Of a stretch of DNA of 64,000 nucleotides, positions 42,589 through 54,769 are shown one piece after another. Position 1 is the first letter of the stretch. Every line of letters begins with the position of its first letter. Below the pieces are notes generated by a model, which was not told the DNA's origin, ran no database searches, and saw only the letters and a program-made list of their open reading frames with translations. The DNA lies in contig CAVWGP010000006.1 in assembly GCA_963754645.1 (NCBI GenBank), forward strand, positions 148,298 through 212,297, written 5' to 3'. This DNA is from CAVWGP01 sp963754645. GTDB lineage: Bacteria > Pseudomonadota > Alphaproteobacteria > Bin65. The position numbers and the translations under genes were made by a program.

Positions 42589-43844
42589 CCCTCCACGTTC
42601 GCCCGTTGCACCATCGCGTCGAGCAGCACTTGGCAGCCGGCGGCGAGATCGGCGGCGGTGGCGGATTCGATTTCGTTGTGGCTGAGGCCGTCGGCGCAGG
42701 GGACGAAGATCATGGCGGTGGGGGCGACGCGCGCCATGTAAAGCGCATCGTGGCCGGCGCCGCTGACGATGTCGCGATGCGCATAGCCGCGCGCCGCCGT
42801 CGCCCGGCGCACGGCTTCGACGCAGCCCGCATCGAAGGGCGTGGCCGGGAAATGCCAGATTTCCTTGAGTTCGAGTTCGAGCCTGATGGCGGCCGCGATC
42901 TCGGCCGCCTGGGCGCGAAACGCCGCGTCCATGCGCGTGAGCGCGGCTTCGTCGGGATGGCGGAACTCGACGGTCAGGAACACTTTGCCCGGGATCGTGT
43001 TGCGCGATTGCGGGCTTGCCTCGATCACGCCGCAGGTGGCGCGCGCATCCGGCATAGTGTCCATGCCGATGCGGTTCACCGCGTCGATCAGGCGCGCGGC
43101 GCCGAGCAGGGCGTCGCGCCGGCGCTCCATCGGCGTGGTGCCGGCATGGGATTCCTGGCCGGTGAGGCGCGCCTCGTACCAGCGCTGCGCCTGGCCGCCG
43201 GTAACGACGCCGATCGTCTTGCCCTCCGCCTCGAGGATCGGGCCTTGCTCGATATGGCATTCGAAGAACGAGCCGATCTTGCGCCCGCCCGCCTTCTCTT
43301 TTCCCTTGTAACCGATGGCTTCGAGCGCGGCGCCGAAGCTCGTGCCGGCGCGGTCCTGGCAGGCGCGGATGTCGTCGAGCTTGAAGATCCCGGTGAAGAC
43401 GCCCGACCCCATCATGGCGGGCGCGAAGCGCGAGCCTTCTTCGTTGGTCCACACCGCGACTTCGATCGGCGCTTCGGTGCGGTAGCCGGTCTCGTGCAAG
43501 GTGCGCAGCACCTCGATGCCGGCAAGCACGCCATAGGCGCCGTCGAACTTGCCGCCGGTCGGCTGGGTGTCGAGATGCGAGCCGGTCATCACCGGCGGCA
43601 GCGCCGGGTTGCGGCCCGCGCGGCGCGCGAAGACGTTGCCGACTTCGTCGACCGCCATCGTGCAGCCCGCCGCCTCGCACCAGCGCACGAAGAGGTCGCG
43701 CGCCTGCTTGTCGAGATCGGTCAAGGTCAGCCGGCAAACGCCGCCTTTCGCGGTGGCCCCGATCTGCGCCATTTCCATCAGCGACTCCCAGAGCCGCTGG
43801 CCGTTGATGGAAAGATTGGTCGGCGGAACGGCGCGGGCGGCCAT
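42585..43844 (-). CDS. M20-family hydrolase, beta-ureidopropionase / N-carbamoyl-L-amino-acid hydrolase type
   Basis: A 419-residue two-metal amidohydrolase. Metal ligands are seen in TGSHLDTQPTGGKFDGAYG near residue 91, TNEEGSRFAPAMMGSGVF near 130 and CHIEQGPILE near 192. SQSRNTIPGKV-like and SGAGHDALYMA segments follow, with a C-terminal SHNEIE. This is the hydantoinase/carbamoylase build (allantoate amidohydrolase, beta-ureidopropionase). It lies 4 bp after the mmsA stop, so the likely reaction is N-carbamoyl-beta-alanine to beta-alanine, CO2 and ammonia. Allantoate amidohydrolase is the main alternative. Confidence 0.88.
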   Translation of the reverse strand: MAARAVPPTNLSINGQRLWESLMEMAQIGATAKGGVCRLTLTDLDKQARDLFVRWCEAAGCTMAVDEVGNVFARRAGRNPALPPVMTGSHLDTQPTGGKFDGAYGVLAGIEVLRTLHETGYRTEAPIEVAVWTNEEGSRFAPAMMGSGVFTGIFKLDDIRACQDRAGTSFGAALEAIGYKGKEKAGGRKIGSFFECHIEQGPILEAEGKTIGVVTGGQAQRWYEARLTGQESHAGTTPMERRRDALLGAARLIDAVNRIGMDTMPDARATCGVIEASPQSRNTIPGKVFLTVEFRHPDEAALTRMDAAFRAQAAEIAAAIRLELELKEIWHFPATPFDAGCVEAVRRATAARGYAHRDIVSGAGHDALYMARVAPTAMIFVPCADGLSHNEIESATAADLAAGCQVLLDAMVQRANVEG

Positions 43845-43848
43845 GGCG

Positions 43849-45345
<1,497 letters not shown>

Positions 45346-45416
45346 CGCAGCCTCGTCTGTGTTTCGCTTGTGAAAAACCGAAACTACGCAGCCCGGCGGG
45401 CCAAGGGAAGAGCGCG

Positions 45417-45995
45417 CTAGACGGTTGCGCGGCCGCCGATGGCGCGCAGCGTGGCGCCGTAGATCTGCTCGGACAAGCGCGCCATCGGGCCCGGAACCGA
45501 GCCATAGATGATCGAGGACGCCGTCAGCAGCAAAGGGCCTTGCGCGAAGGCGGTGGCGAGCGCCGCGTCGGTGATGCCGATCTGCCGCTGCGCAATGCCC
45601 TGCTCGATCAGCGCGCGCAGCACGCGGATCGGGCTTTTCATGTCGGCGCGGACGCGGCGCAGGAAACTGTGCTGCGCCAGCAGCAGGTAGCGGAAGCGAT
45701 AGGGATCGTTGTCGAACACGCGGCACAGATCGTCGATGATGGCGCGCAGCGCGCCGCGGAAATCGCTTTGCTGCCGCCACAGCTCGGCCAAGCGATCGGC
45801 CATCGCGGCGTAATTGTCGCTGAACAACTCCCAGCCGATCTCGTCCTTGGTCGCGAAATGGCGATAGATGGCGCCTTCGGATATGCCGCACGCCTTGGCG
45901 ATGTCGCGCGTTGTCGTTTCGGCAAAGCCTTGCTCGACGAACAGGCGCATGGCCTCGTCGAGCAGCGTCTGCCGGGTCTTGGCGCCGTCACGCAT
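45417..45995 (-). CDS. TetR-family transcriptional regulator
   Basis: A 192-residue TetR-type repressor. The N-terminal HTH reads FAETTTRDIAKACGISEGAI then YRHFATKDEIGWELF. The C-terminal ligand domain (FRYLLLAQHSFLRRV, TASSIIYGSVPGPMARL) is typical of regulators of acyl-CoA or drug metabolism. It lies 71 bp upstream of mmsA on the same strand and is divergent from the adenylate cyclase gene, so it may regulate either. Confidence 0.9.
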   Translation of the reverse strand: MRDGAKTRQTLLDEAMRLFVEQGFAETTTRDIAKACGISEGAIYRHFATKDEIGWELFSDNYAAMADRLAELWRQQSDFRGALRAIIDDLCRVFDNDPYRFRYLLLAQHSFLRRVRADMKSPIRVLRALIEQGIAQRQIGITDAALATAFAQGPLLLTASSIIYGSVPGPMARLSEQIYGATLRAIGGRATV

Positions 45996-46137
45996 TGCCG
46001 TGTCGCTTGCCTCCGTTTCGATCGGGCCGGCACATTGGCATGACGCCCGGCAAGACGAAAGCCCGGCGTGTTGCCGAAGGCATTATGCGGCTCAGGCAAG
46101 ATGTGATAGGGCTCATGCAGCTTCCCAGGAGAGGAAC

Positions 46138-47724
46138 ATGGCTTCGGCAACGGTTCGGCCCGAGACCGGCCGGCGGCGTTCCGGCGCGGCGGCCGGCCTT
46201 GTCCTCCTGCTTCTCGCCGGGCTTCCGATCGCGGTTTGGCTCGATCTCCGCGCGCTTTCGAACAATCATCTTCGCCACCAAGCGAACGAGCTAAATACGG
46301 TGATCGAGGCGGTACGCGGATATTATGCGCGCAATGTCGTGGCGCGCGTCCTGGGCGCGACCACGGCGACGCGAGTCGTCCACAACTATTCGGACGTACC
46401 AGGCGCCATTCCGATTCCCGCCACCCTCTCGCTCGAACTCGGCAAGGCGATCACGGACCAGGAAGCGAATGTGCGCTATCGCTTCGTCTCCGACCTACCC
46501 TTCCTGCGCCGGCAGCCGCACCAGCTCGACGATTTCGAGCGCTCGGCGCTGGCGCGGCTGCGCCAGGATTCCTCGGCGCCGATCTATGAAGATTCGGGCA
46601 CCGCGTTCACGCGCCAAGTCCGTATCGCGGCGCCCGTCAAGATGGCGCAAGCCTGCGTCGGCTGCCACAACACGCATCCCGAGAGCCCGAAGCGCGACTG
46701 GAAGGTCGGCGAGGTCCGCGGCATCCAGGAAATCATCGTGCATCAGCCGCTGGCGACCAACATTTTCGCGTTCAAGTATCTGCTGGTCTATTTCATCGTC
46801 GCGGCCATGAGCGGGATTATTTTCATCTTGTTGCAGCGGCGGCAAGGCGCGCTGATTCGCGGCATGAACAAGGAGCTGACCGAGGCCAACGACTTCCTGG
46901 CGGCGATTTCGCTCAAGATCGCCAAATATCTTTCGCCGCAGATCTACAAGGGAATATTCAGCGGCCAGCGCGACGTCGTGATCGCGACCGAGCGCAAGAA
47001 GCTCACGATCTTTTTTTCCGATATTCAGGATTTCACCGCGACCACGGAACGCCTGCAGCCCGAAGAACTCACCGCGCTCCTGAACGAGTACCTGACCGAA
47101 ATGTCGGCCATCGCCCTGCAACACGGCGCCACGGTCGACAAATTCATCGGCGACGCGATTCTCCTGTTCTTCGGCGATCCCGAATCGAAGGGCGTCACCG
47201 AGGATGCGCGCGCCTGTCTCAACATGGCGATCGACATGCAGCGCCGTCTCGCCGTGCTCAACAGCAAATGGCGCGATCGCGGCATCGAGCGGCCGTTCCG
47301 CGTGCGCATGGGCATCAACACCGGCTTTTGCAATGTCGGCAATTTCGGCAGCAACGACCGCATGGAGTACACGATCATCGGCGCCGAAGCCAATCTGGCC
47401 GCCCGCCTGCAGGCGGCGGCCGAGCCGGGCACCATCGTGATGAGCTACGAAACCTATGCGCTGGTGCGCGACCTTGTGTCCGCGCATCCGCTGCCGGCGA
47501 TCGCGATGAAGGGCATCAGCCGCTCGATCGTCCCCTACGTGGTCGAAGGGCTTCTCGTCGAACACGGACAGCGCCCCGAGGTCATCAGCGAGCACGCGGC
47601 GGGCATCGACATTTTCGTCGATACCGCGGCGATCAGCGACGAAGCCAAGCAACGCGTCAAACGGCTGCTCGAACACGCGCTCGCCACGCTCGACGCGCGC
47701 AAGCCCGAAGCCGGCAAGGCATAG
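46138..47724 (+). CDS. Membrane adenylate/guanylate cyclase with a periplasmic haem-c sensor domain
   Basis: A 528-residue protein. A membrane helix (GLVLLLLAGLPIAVWLDL) is followed by a periplasmic Tll0287/DUF3365-type domain with a CxxCH haem motif (ACVGCHNTHPESPKRDW, Cys near 173). A second helix (YLLVYFIVAAMSGIIFILL) then leads to a class III cyclase domain. The catalytic metal Asp residues are in FFSDIQDFTATTE near 292 and FIGDAILLFFGDP near 336, and the C-terminal part reads IIGAEANLAARLQAAAEPGT. It likely makes cAMP in response to a redox or gas signal. The start at 46138 has a GAGAGG site upstream. It is divergent from the TetR gene. Confidence 0.9.
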   Translation: MASATVRPETGRRRSGAAAGLVLLLLAGLPIAVWLDLRALSNNHLRHQANELNTVIEAVRGYYARNVVARVLGATTATRVVHNYSDVPGAIPIPATLSLELGKAITDQEANVRYRFVSDLPFLRRQPHQLDDFERSALARLRQDSSAPIYEDSGTAFTRQVRIAAPVKMAQACVGCHNTHPESPKRDWKVGEVRGIQEIIVHQPLATNIFAFKYLLVYFIVAAMSGIIFILLQRRQGALIRGMNKELTEANDFLAAISLKIAKYLSPQIYKGIFSGQRDVVIATERKKLTIFFSDIQDFTATTERLQPEELTALLNEYLTEMSAIALQHGATVDKFIGDAILLFFGDPESKGVTEDARACLNMAIDMQRRLAVLNSKWRDRGIERPFRVRMGINTGFCNVGNFGSNDRMEYTIIGAEANLAARLQAAAEPGTIVMSYETYALVRDLVSAHPLPAIAMKGISRSIVPYVVEGLLVEHGQRPEVISEHAAGIDIFVDTAAISDEAKQRVKRLLEHALATLDARKPEAGKA

Positions 47725-47730
47725 CCGGCG

Positions 47731-48624
47731 CTATTCCTTGACCGCGCCGGTCATCGCCGAGACGTAATGCTCGACGAAAAACGCGTAGAGCACCACGAGA
47801 GGCAGCGAGCCGACCAACGCCCCCGCCATCAGCGAGCCCCAGCGATATTGGTCGCCGTCGGTGAACGCCGTCACGATCGCGACGGGCACCGTTTTTTTGT
47901 CGACCGACGTGATGAACGTCAGCGCATAGATGAATTCGTTCCAGCATAGCGTCAGGCAAAAAATGCCGGCCGATATGAGCCCGGGTATCGCCAGCGGCAG
48001 GATGATCCGCGTCAGAATCTGGAGACGGCTGGCGCCGTCGATCAGCGCGCATTCCTCGAGCTCGTAGGGGATGGTCTTGAAATACCCCATCAGCAGCCAG
48101 GTCGAGAACGGGATCAAGATCGTCGGGTACGTCAGGATCAACGCAAACGGCGTATCGAACAGGCCGTAGCTGAAGACCACGGTCGACAGCGGGATGAACA
48201 GGATCGACGGCGGCACGAGATAGGCGAGAAAGATAAGCCCGCCGACGTAGTGCGCGCCGCGATAGCGGATGCGCGTGATCGCGTAGGCGGCCAAGACGCT
48301 GGCGACCAGCGACAGGATCGTCGCCGCCACCGAAACCAGCATGGTGTTCCACAGCCACGTCGGATACGCGGTCTTGAAAAGAAGTTCGTGGATGTGCTCG
48401 AAGGTCGGCGCGAGAGTCCAGAAAGGGTTGTGGCTTTCGAGATCGAGCAAATGTGCCTTGGGCTTGATGGCCGTGACGACCATCCAATAGAACGGGAACA
48501 GCAGGACGATGACGATCAAGGCGAGCGGGACATAGACCGTGACAAGGCGCTTGGGCAGGGTTGAAAGATAGGCCATGCCCTCGCGGTCGTCGCGCCGCGA
48601 GCGGGTGGCGGAGGGTTCAGTCAT
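47731..48624 (-). CDS. Sugar-type ABC transporter permease (MalG/UgpE-like)
   Basis: A 297-residue permease with six membrane helices. FPFYWMVVTAIKPKAHL near residue 43 and the coupling EAA loop ELEECALIDGASRLQILTRI near 195 mark the MalG family. The C-terminal end is hydrophobic. The start overlaps the previous permease by 8 bp. It is the last gene of the ATPase-binding protein-permease-permease operon. The ligand is a sugar, polyol or glycerol-phosphate-like compound. Confidence 0.92.
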   Translation of the reverse strand: MTEPSATRSRRDDREGMAYLSTLPKRLVTVYVPLALIVIVLLFPFYWMVVTAIKPKAHLLDLESHNPFWTLAPTFEHIHELLFKTAYPTWLWNTMLVSVAATILSLVASVLAAYAITRIRYRGAHYVGGLIFLAYLVPPSILFIPLSTVVFSYGLFDTPFALILTYPTILIPFSTWLLMGYFKTIPYELEECALIDGASRLQILTRIILPLAIPGLISAGIFCLTLCWNEFIYALTFITSVDKKTVPVAIVTAFTDGDQYRWGSLMAGALVGSLPLVVLYAFFVEHYVSAMTGAVKE

Positions 48625-49573
48625 TGCTTTCTCCCTGCTGCCATTTGCGACGCTGCAGCCCGAACCAGCTGATCATGATCGCCGCGAGAAGAAACGGCAC
48701 CATCGCCGTCGCCATCGCCGCGCCTTCGCCGATACGGCCGCCTTGGATGGCGGTGTTGTAGGATATCGTCGCCATCAGCTCGGTGGCTCCGGCCGGCCCG
48801 CCATTGGTCAGCACTTTGATGAGTTGGAAATCGGTGAAGGTGAACAACACCGAGAATGTCATCACAACGGCGATGATCGGCGTCAGCAGCGGAAAGGTTA
48901 TGTGCCGGAAGATCTGCCAGCGCGAGGCGCCATCGAGCGTGGCGGCTTCGTAAAGCGTGGGCGACACGGTCTGCAGGCCGGCCAGCAGCGTGATCGCGAC
49001 GAACGGCACGCCGCGCCAGACATTGGCGAAAATCACGCTCCAGCGCGCGTTCCAGGCGTCGCCCAGGAAATCGACATTGGTCGCGATCAGGCCAAGCTTG
49101 CGCAACGACCACGAGACGATCGAAAATTGCGGATCGAAAATCCACCAGAACGCGATCGCCGAAAGCACCGTCGGGACGATGAACGGAATCAGCACGATGG
49201 CGCGGATGATCGCCTTGAACGGCATGTGCTCGTTCAAGAGCAGCGCGAGGTAAAGGCCAAGCGCGAATTTCACGACGCTCGCGACGACCGTATAGAAAAT
49301 CGTGTTGAAGATCGTGAGCAGAAATTTCGAGTTGCCGAGAATCCACTCGTAGTTTTCGAGACCGACGAACTTGCCCGGCCGGCCGATGCGCGCGTCCGTG
49401 AAAGAGATCCACATGCCGAGGCCGAGCGGGTAGACGAGGAACAACAGCAGGAACGCGACCGCGGGCACCATGAACCAGAAGCCCAGCCAATTCCGGTTGA
49501 CCTTGAGCTGGCTCCAGGCGTTGGCCCGGACGCCGGCGAAGGCGACCGGCGCCGCCGTGGCGAAGCGCGTCAT
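48617..49573 (-). CDS. Sugar-type ABC transporter permease (MalF/UgpA-like)
   Basis: A 318-residue permease with six helices. The N-terminal helix is FWFMVPAVAFLLLFLVYPLGL, a FVGLENYEWIL segment typical of the family lies near 75, and the EAA loop TLYEAATLDGASRWQIFRHI is near 220. It forms a heterodimer with the MalG-like protein. It lies 70 bp after the binding-protein gene, with a GC-rich run in between. Confidence 0.92.
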   Translation of the reverse strand: MTRFATAAPVAFAGVRANAWSQLKVNRNWLGFWFMVPAVAFLLLFLVYPLGLGMWISFTDARIGRPGKFVGLENYEWILGNSKFLLTIFNTIFYTVVASVVKFALGLYLALLLNEHMPFKAIIRAIVLIPFIVPTVLSAIAFWWIFDPQFSIVSWSLRKLGLIATNVDFLGDAWNARWSVIFANVWRGVPFVAITLLAGLQTVSPTLYEAATLDGASRWQIFRHITFPLLTPIIAVVMTFSVLFTFTDFQLIKVLTNGGPAGATELMATISYNTAIQGGRIGEGAAMATAMVPFLLAAIMISWFGLQRRKWQQGESND

Positions 49574-49643
49574 GGGGCGGGATCCGGAATTTGCGGCGCC
49601 GGCGGGCGAGGCGGCCCGGGCGGGCCGCCTCCTCCGCCCGGCC

Positions 49644-50978
49644 TCAACGATAGATCCGCCGGGCCTGCCGCTCGGCCACGGCGATGGCTTCCGCCGCGGT
49701 TGAGCGACCGGTGCAGACCGTCGCGAACATATCGAGTATGAGGAAATCCGCGAGCGCCGACGCCGCCTTTTCGCCGACCGAGCCGAGGCCGCCCGCGGTC
49801 AACGTGCGCTTGGCCACGTCGCGCACGACGGTGAGCTTCTTGTCCGACGTCCACACCGGGTTGGCGTCGTAGGCGTTGAGCGGATGCGTGATATAAGCCA
49901 CGGCGCCTTCAAGCCACTTGTTGTAGTTCGCGGCCTCCAGGGCGAACGCCATGAACGCCTTGGCCGCGTTCGGCGCCTTGCTGTAGCGCATGATCATCAT
50001 GGGATAAGCGACGTGAAACTCGGTCGGCTTGCCGACCGGGCCGACCGGCCACAAGGCGTGGTCCATGTCGTCCATGATCTCCTTCATCTTGGCTTCGCCC
50101 TTGGCGGCGCCCGCCTTCGCCGCGGCGTAGATCGAAACGCCGTTGTTGGTCAGCGAAATTTCGCCGGCCAGGAATGCCTTGTTGTTGAACGCGTCGTTCC
50201 ACGCGGCCGTGCCGGGGACGAAGTGCTCGGACATCGCCTTGGCGTAGTCGAGCGCCTTGACGGTCTCGGGGGAATTGATAACGACCTTGTCGTTCTTGTC
50301 GACAAGGTTGCCGCCAAACGCCCACAGGCACCAATGCACCCACGCATTGCCGTCGCCCGAAGCCCGGCCGAGCGCAAATCCGCCCGCGACGCTTTTGGCT
50401 TTGAGCGCCTTCATCAATTCGAGCAAGCCGGCGGTGTCCTTCGGCATTTCCTTGAACCCCGCCTTCTCGATCATGCTTTGGCGGTAGTTGATCACGTTGC
50501 CGTTGTAGCCGACGGGAATTGCGATCCATTTGCCGCCCGAAGTGCCGTAGGTGACGGCGGTCGCGACCCACCCGCCGTATTTCTTGCCGAGATAATCGGC
50601 GACATCGCTGACATCGACGCATTTGTCGGGGAACAGATGCGGCAGCGAATACAGGCCCCAGAACAGGTCCGGGCCCTGATTGGTGTTGGCGGCGACCGAA
50701 GCCTTGGGCTGCACATCGTCGAGCGATTCGTCGATGACGTTCACCTTGACGCCGGTCGCCTTGGTGAAGGCATCGACCAGCACCATGAACGCGTCTTCTT
50801 CGGATTGGACGAAGCGCTTCCAGCGCAGCAGCTGAAGCTGCGCGCCGGCCTCGGGGCGCCACGGCGCCGTTTGCGCCCAGGCTTTGGCAAATCCGTCAAG
50901 CCCGGCATAGGCCGAGATCCCTGCAAGCGCCGCACCACCTTTGAGCGCCGAGCGTCGTGTGAAATTATTCTTGGTCAT
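49644..50978 (-). CDS. Sugar-type ABC transporter substrate-binding protein (Tat signal)
   Basis: A 444-residue extracellular protein of the family-1 type. The N-terminus TRRSALKGGAALAGISAYAG is a twin-arginine signal with cleavage near AWAQ. The mature part has DESLDDVQPKASVAANTNQG, NQGPDLFWGLYSLPHLFPDK and IPVGYNGNVINYRQSMIEKA, as in sugar-type binding proteins. It captures the ligand for the two permeases that follow. The gene is separated from the ATPase gene by about 50 bp. Confidence 0.92.
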   Translation of the reverse strand: MTKNNFTRRSALKGGAALAGISAYAGLDGFAKAWAQTAPWRPEAGAQLQLLRWKRFVQSEEDAFMVLVDAFTKATGVKVNVIDESLDDVQPKASVAANTNQGPDLFWGLYSLPHLFPDKCVDVSDVADYLGKKYGGWVATAVTYGTSGGKWIAIPVGYNGNVINYRQSMIEKAGFKEMPKDTAGLLELMKALKAKSVAGGFALGRASGDGNAWVHWCLWAFGGNLVDKNDKVVINSPETVKALDYAKAMSEHFVPGTAAWNDAFNNKAFLAGEISLTNNGVSIYAAAKAGAAKGEAKMKEIMDDMDHALWPVGPVGKPTEFHVAYPMMIMRYSKAPNAAKAFMAFALEAANYNKWLEGAVAYITHPLNAYDANPVWTSDKKLTVVRDVAKRTLTAGGLGSVGEKAASALADFLILDMFATVCTGRSTAAEAIAVAERQARRIYR

Positions 50979-51029
50979 GTCATTTCCTCCTGTTCCAATT
51001 GTGATTGTTGCGTCTCGTTGAATTCCGTT

Positions 51030-52091
<1,062 letters not shown>

Positions 52092-52266
52092 CGGCTTTGA
52101 TCCATCGCTCCCTGATCGTCACCGGTCTTGCGCCGGTCTTGATGTCGAGCAAGCAATCTAGCGACACTATTGTGCGGCGCAAGGCTTGATCGTATCGCGC
52201 GCCGCACTTGCCAAATCCGCTTTGGGCAACGACAGTCCGCCGGCACACCCGGATCGGAGACCGCCA

Positions 52267-52980
52267 ATGTCATTCGCCGCGTTTCGCGCCCTCACCTTCG
52301 ATTGCTACGGCACGCTCATCGATTGGGAGTCCGGCATTCTGGCGGAGCTCAAGCCTTGGGCCGCGAAGCACAAGCTCGCGTTGAGCGACGACGATCTGCT
52401 CGCCGGCTTGGCGCAGGAGGAGTCGCGCTGCCAAGCCGAGCGGCCGGCGGCGCTCTATCCGGAAATTCTCGCCGAAGTCCACCGCCGGCTCGCCAAGCGC
52501 TGGGGCGTCGCCGCGTCCGAGACGGACGCCGCCGCCTTCGGCCAATCGGTCGGGCGCTGGCCCGCCTTCCCCGATAGCGCGGAGGCCCTGCGCTATTTGA
52601 AACAGCATTTCAAGCTCGTCATCGTTTCGAACATCGATCGCGCTTCGTTCGCCAAGAGCAACCCGAAGCTCGGGGTCGAATTCGACCTTATTGTCACAGC
52701 GCAGGAAGTCGGCTCCTACAAGCCGGCACTTGGGCATTTTCATCGCGCGCTGGCCGAGCTGGCGAAGATGGGCATCGCCAAGGATCAGATCCTGCACACC
52801 GCGCAAAGCTTGTTCCACGACGTCGCGCCGGCGCGCCAGCTCGGCCTGAAAACCATGTGGATCAACCGGCGCAAAGGCCGCCCCGGCGGCGGCGCTACGC
52901 CGGCTTCCGACGCCAAACCCGATTGGGAGGTTGCATCGATGGCCGAATTCGCCGCCCTACACAAGGCGCAGAAAAAATGA
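52267..52980 (+). CDS. HAD-family hydrolase, haloacid dehalogenase type II
   Basis: A 237-residue HAD protein. The nucleophile Asp is in LTFDCYGTLIDWESG near residue 10, motif II is VIVSNIDRASF near 117, the Lys is in EVGSYKPALGHFHRAL near 150, and motif III lies in the SLFHDVAPARQLGLKTMWIN region near 180. This matches (S)-2-haloacid dehalogenase type II more than phosphatases, though many such proteins are phosphatases of unknown target. The ATG overlaps nothing upstream. The stop overlaps the GAF gene ATG. Confidence 0.88.
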   Translation: MSFAAFRALTFDCYGTLIDWESGILAELKPWAAKHKLALSDDDLLAGLAQEESRCQAERPAALYPEILAEVHRRLAKRWGVAASETDAAAFGQSVGRWPAFPDSAEALRYLKQHFKLVIVSNIDRASFAKSNPKLGVEFDLIVTAQEVGSYKPALGHFHRALAELAKMGIAKDQILHTAQSLFHDVAPARQLGLKTMWINRRKGRPGGGATPASDAKPDWEVASMAEFAALHKAQKK

Positions 52981-53471
52981 ACGACGATACCCTGCACGCC
53001 TGCGTTCGCGCGCTCGGCGAACCGGGGCAGCCGCTGCCGCTCTATCGCGCGCTCGAACGCGCGCTCGGCACGGCGATCGGCCACAAGCTCTTCACCTTGC
53101 TCTACGTGGCACCCGACCGGACGCGCGTAAAGCGCGCCTATTCGAGCGATCCCACGGCCTATCCCGTCGGCGGCTTCAAGCCGATGGGACCGACGCCATG
53201 GGGCGCGCAGGTTATCGACGGGCTGACCCCCTATATCGGGCGCAACGCGGCGGACATCAAATGGGCCTTTTTCGATCATGCCCTGATCGCCTCGCTCGGC
53301 CTCGAATCGGCGCTCAATATACCCGTCGTCTATGACCGGCGCTGCCTGGGAACCATGAATCTGCTTCACGTCGCCGGGCACTATGGCGAGCACCATGCCG
53401 CCATGGCCGCGCCCTATGCGGCCCTGCTGGTCGGCCCGTTTCTCGAAGCAATTGCGCGCGACCGGGATTAG
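52977..53471 (+). CDS. GAF-domain protein
   Basis: A 164-residue protein made of one GAF-like domain. GHKLFTLLYVAPDRTRVKRA lies near residue 35, a WGAQVIDGLTPYIGRNAADI segment near 75, and VVYDRRCLGTMNLLHVAGHY, the usual late strand and helix, near 117. The start is the ATG at 52977 overlapping the HAD stop as ATGA. No output domain is attached, so it may be a stand-alone ligand-binding or enzymatic GAF protein. The function is unknown. Confidence 0.75.
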   Translation: MNDDTLHACVRALGEPGQPLPLYRALERALGTAIGHKLFTLLYVAPDRTRVKRAYSSDPTAYPVGGFKPMGPTPWGAQVIDGLTPYIGRNAADIKWAFFDHALIASLGLESALNIPVVYDRRCLGTMNLLHVAGHYGEHHAAMAAPYAALLVGPFLEAIARDRD

Positions 53472-53509
53472 CGGCACTGTCGGCCCGGTTCGAACTCTTG
53501 GGGGAAGCC

Positions 53510-54745
53510 GTGCAAATCCTGTTCCGCAATGCCGCGATTCTCGATGGCGAATCGCCGCAGCGCCGCGAAGGCCATGAGGTGCTCGTCGAGGGCGGCACGA
53601 TTCGCGACGTTTCGGCAAAGCCGATCGTGGCCGCCGATGCGCGAATCGTCGATCTCAAGGGCCGCACGCTGATGCCCGGCCTGATCGATTGCCACGTTCA
53701 CGTCACCGCGTTCATGGCCGATCTCGGCGCCAACGCCAAGGTGCCGACCTCGCTCGCGGCGTTCAAAGTCGCCGGCATCCTCAAAGCCATGCTGGAGCGC
53801 GGCTTCACCACGGTGCGCGACGCGGGCGGCGCCGACCATGCCCTGGCGCTCGCGACCGAGCAGGGCGCCACGCCCGGTCCGCGGCTGTTTCCCGCCGGCA
53901 AGGCGCTGTCGCAAACCGGCGGTCACGCCGATTTCCGCGGCCGGTTCGACGACAGCGAGAGCTGCGCCTGTTGCCGCAATATCGGCATGCTCGGACGCCT
54001 CGTCGACGGCGTCGATGCCTGCCGCAAGGCGGTGCGCGAGGAGATGAAGGCGGGCGCCACGCAGATCAAGATCATGGCCTCGGGCGGCGTCGCGTCGCCG
54101 ACCGACCCAATCGGCTACACGCAATATTCCGCCGAGGAAATCCGCGCCATTTGCGACGAGGCCGAATCCGCCGAGACCTATGTCATGGCCCACGCCTATA
54201 CCGGGCGCGCCATCAAGCGCGCGGTCGAGCACGGCGTGCGCACCATCGAGCACGGCAACCTGATCGACGATGCGGCGGCCCAGGCCGTTGCCGCGCGCGG
54301 CGCTTTTGTGGTGCCGACGCTGGTCACCTACACCGCGCTCAAGGAAGAAGGCGCCAAGCTCGGCTTTCCGGCGGCCTCGATCGCCAAGATCGACGATGTG
54401 CGCGGCGCCGGCCTGAAGGCGCTCGATATCTGCAAGCGCAACGGAGTCCGCATGGGCTTCGGCACGGATTTGCTGGGCGAAATGCACTACCGCCAGTCCG
54501 AGGAATTCACCATCCGCGCCCAGGTGCTCTCGCCCTTCGAAATCATCCAGAGTGCCACCAAGACCGCGGCCGAGATCGTCCGCCAGACCGGCAAGCTCGG
54601 CATCGTGGCGCCGGGCGCGCATGCCGACTTGATCGCCGTCGATGGCGATCCGCTCAAGGACTTGGCGCGCCTCGGCAACCAGGGCCGCCATCTCGACATC
54701 ATCATGAAGGCCGGCAATTTCGTGAAGAACACGATCGCCGCATAA
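53510..54745 (+). CDS. Metal-dependent amidohydrolase (prolidase/imidazolonepropionase-like)
   Basis: A 411-residue amidohydrolase. The HxH metal pair is in PGLIDCHVHVTAF near residue 60, the bridging Lys in IKIMASGGVASPTDP near 188, metal His residues in AHAYTGRAIK near 228 and EHGVRTIEHGN near 248, and the Asp in GFGTDLLGEMHY near 322. A GVAPGAHADLIAVDG-like end follows. I chose the GTG at 53510 because GGGGGAA lies 4-10 bp upstream. It is first of the operon with the second liv transporter, so its substrate is probably the imported dipeptide, lactam or cyclic amide (inference). Confidence 0.88.
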   Translation: MQILFRNAAILDGESPQRREGHEVLVEGGTIRDVSAKPIVAADARIVDLKGRTLMPGLIDCHVHVTAFMADLGANAKVPTSLAAFKVAGILKAMLERGFTTVRDAGGADHALALATEQGATPGPRLFPAGKALSQTGGHADFRGRFDDSESCACCRNIGMLGRLVDGVDACRKAVREEMKAGATQIKIMASGGVASPTDPIGYTQYSAEEIRAICDEAESAETYVMAHAYTGRAIKRAVEHGVRTIEHGNLIDDAAAQAVAARGAFVVPTLVTYTALKEEGAKLGFPAASIAKIDDVRGAGLKALDICKRNGVRMGFGTDLLGEMHYRQSEEFTIRAQVLSPFEIIQSATKTAAEIVRQTGKLGIVAPGAHADLIAVDGDPLKDLARLGNQGRHLDIIMKAGNFVKNTIAA

Positions 54746-54769
54746 TCGCAATCACTGGGAGGCACGACC

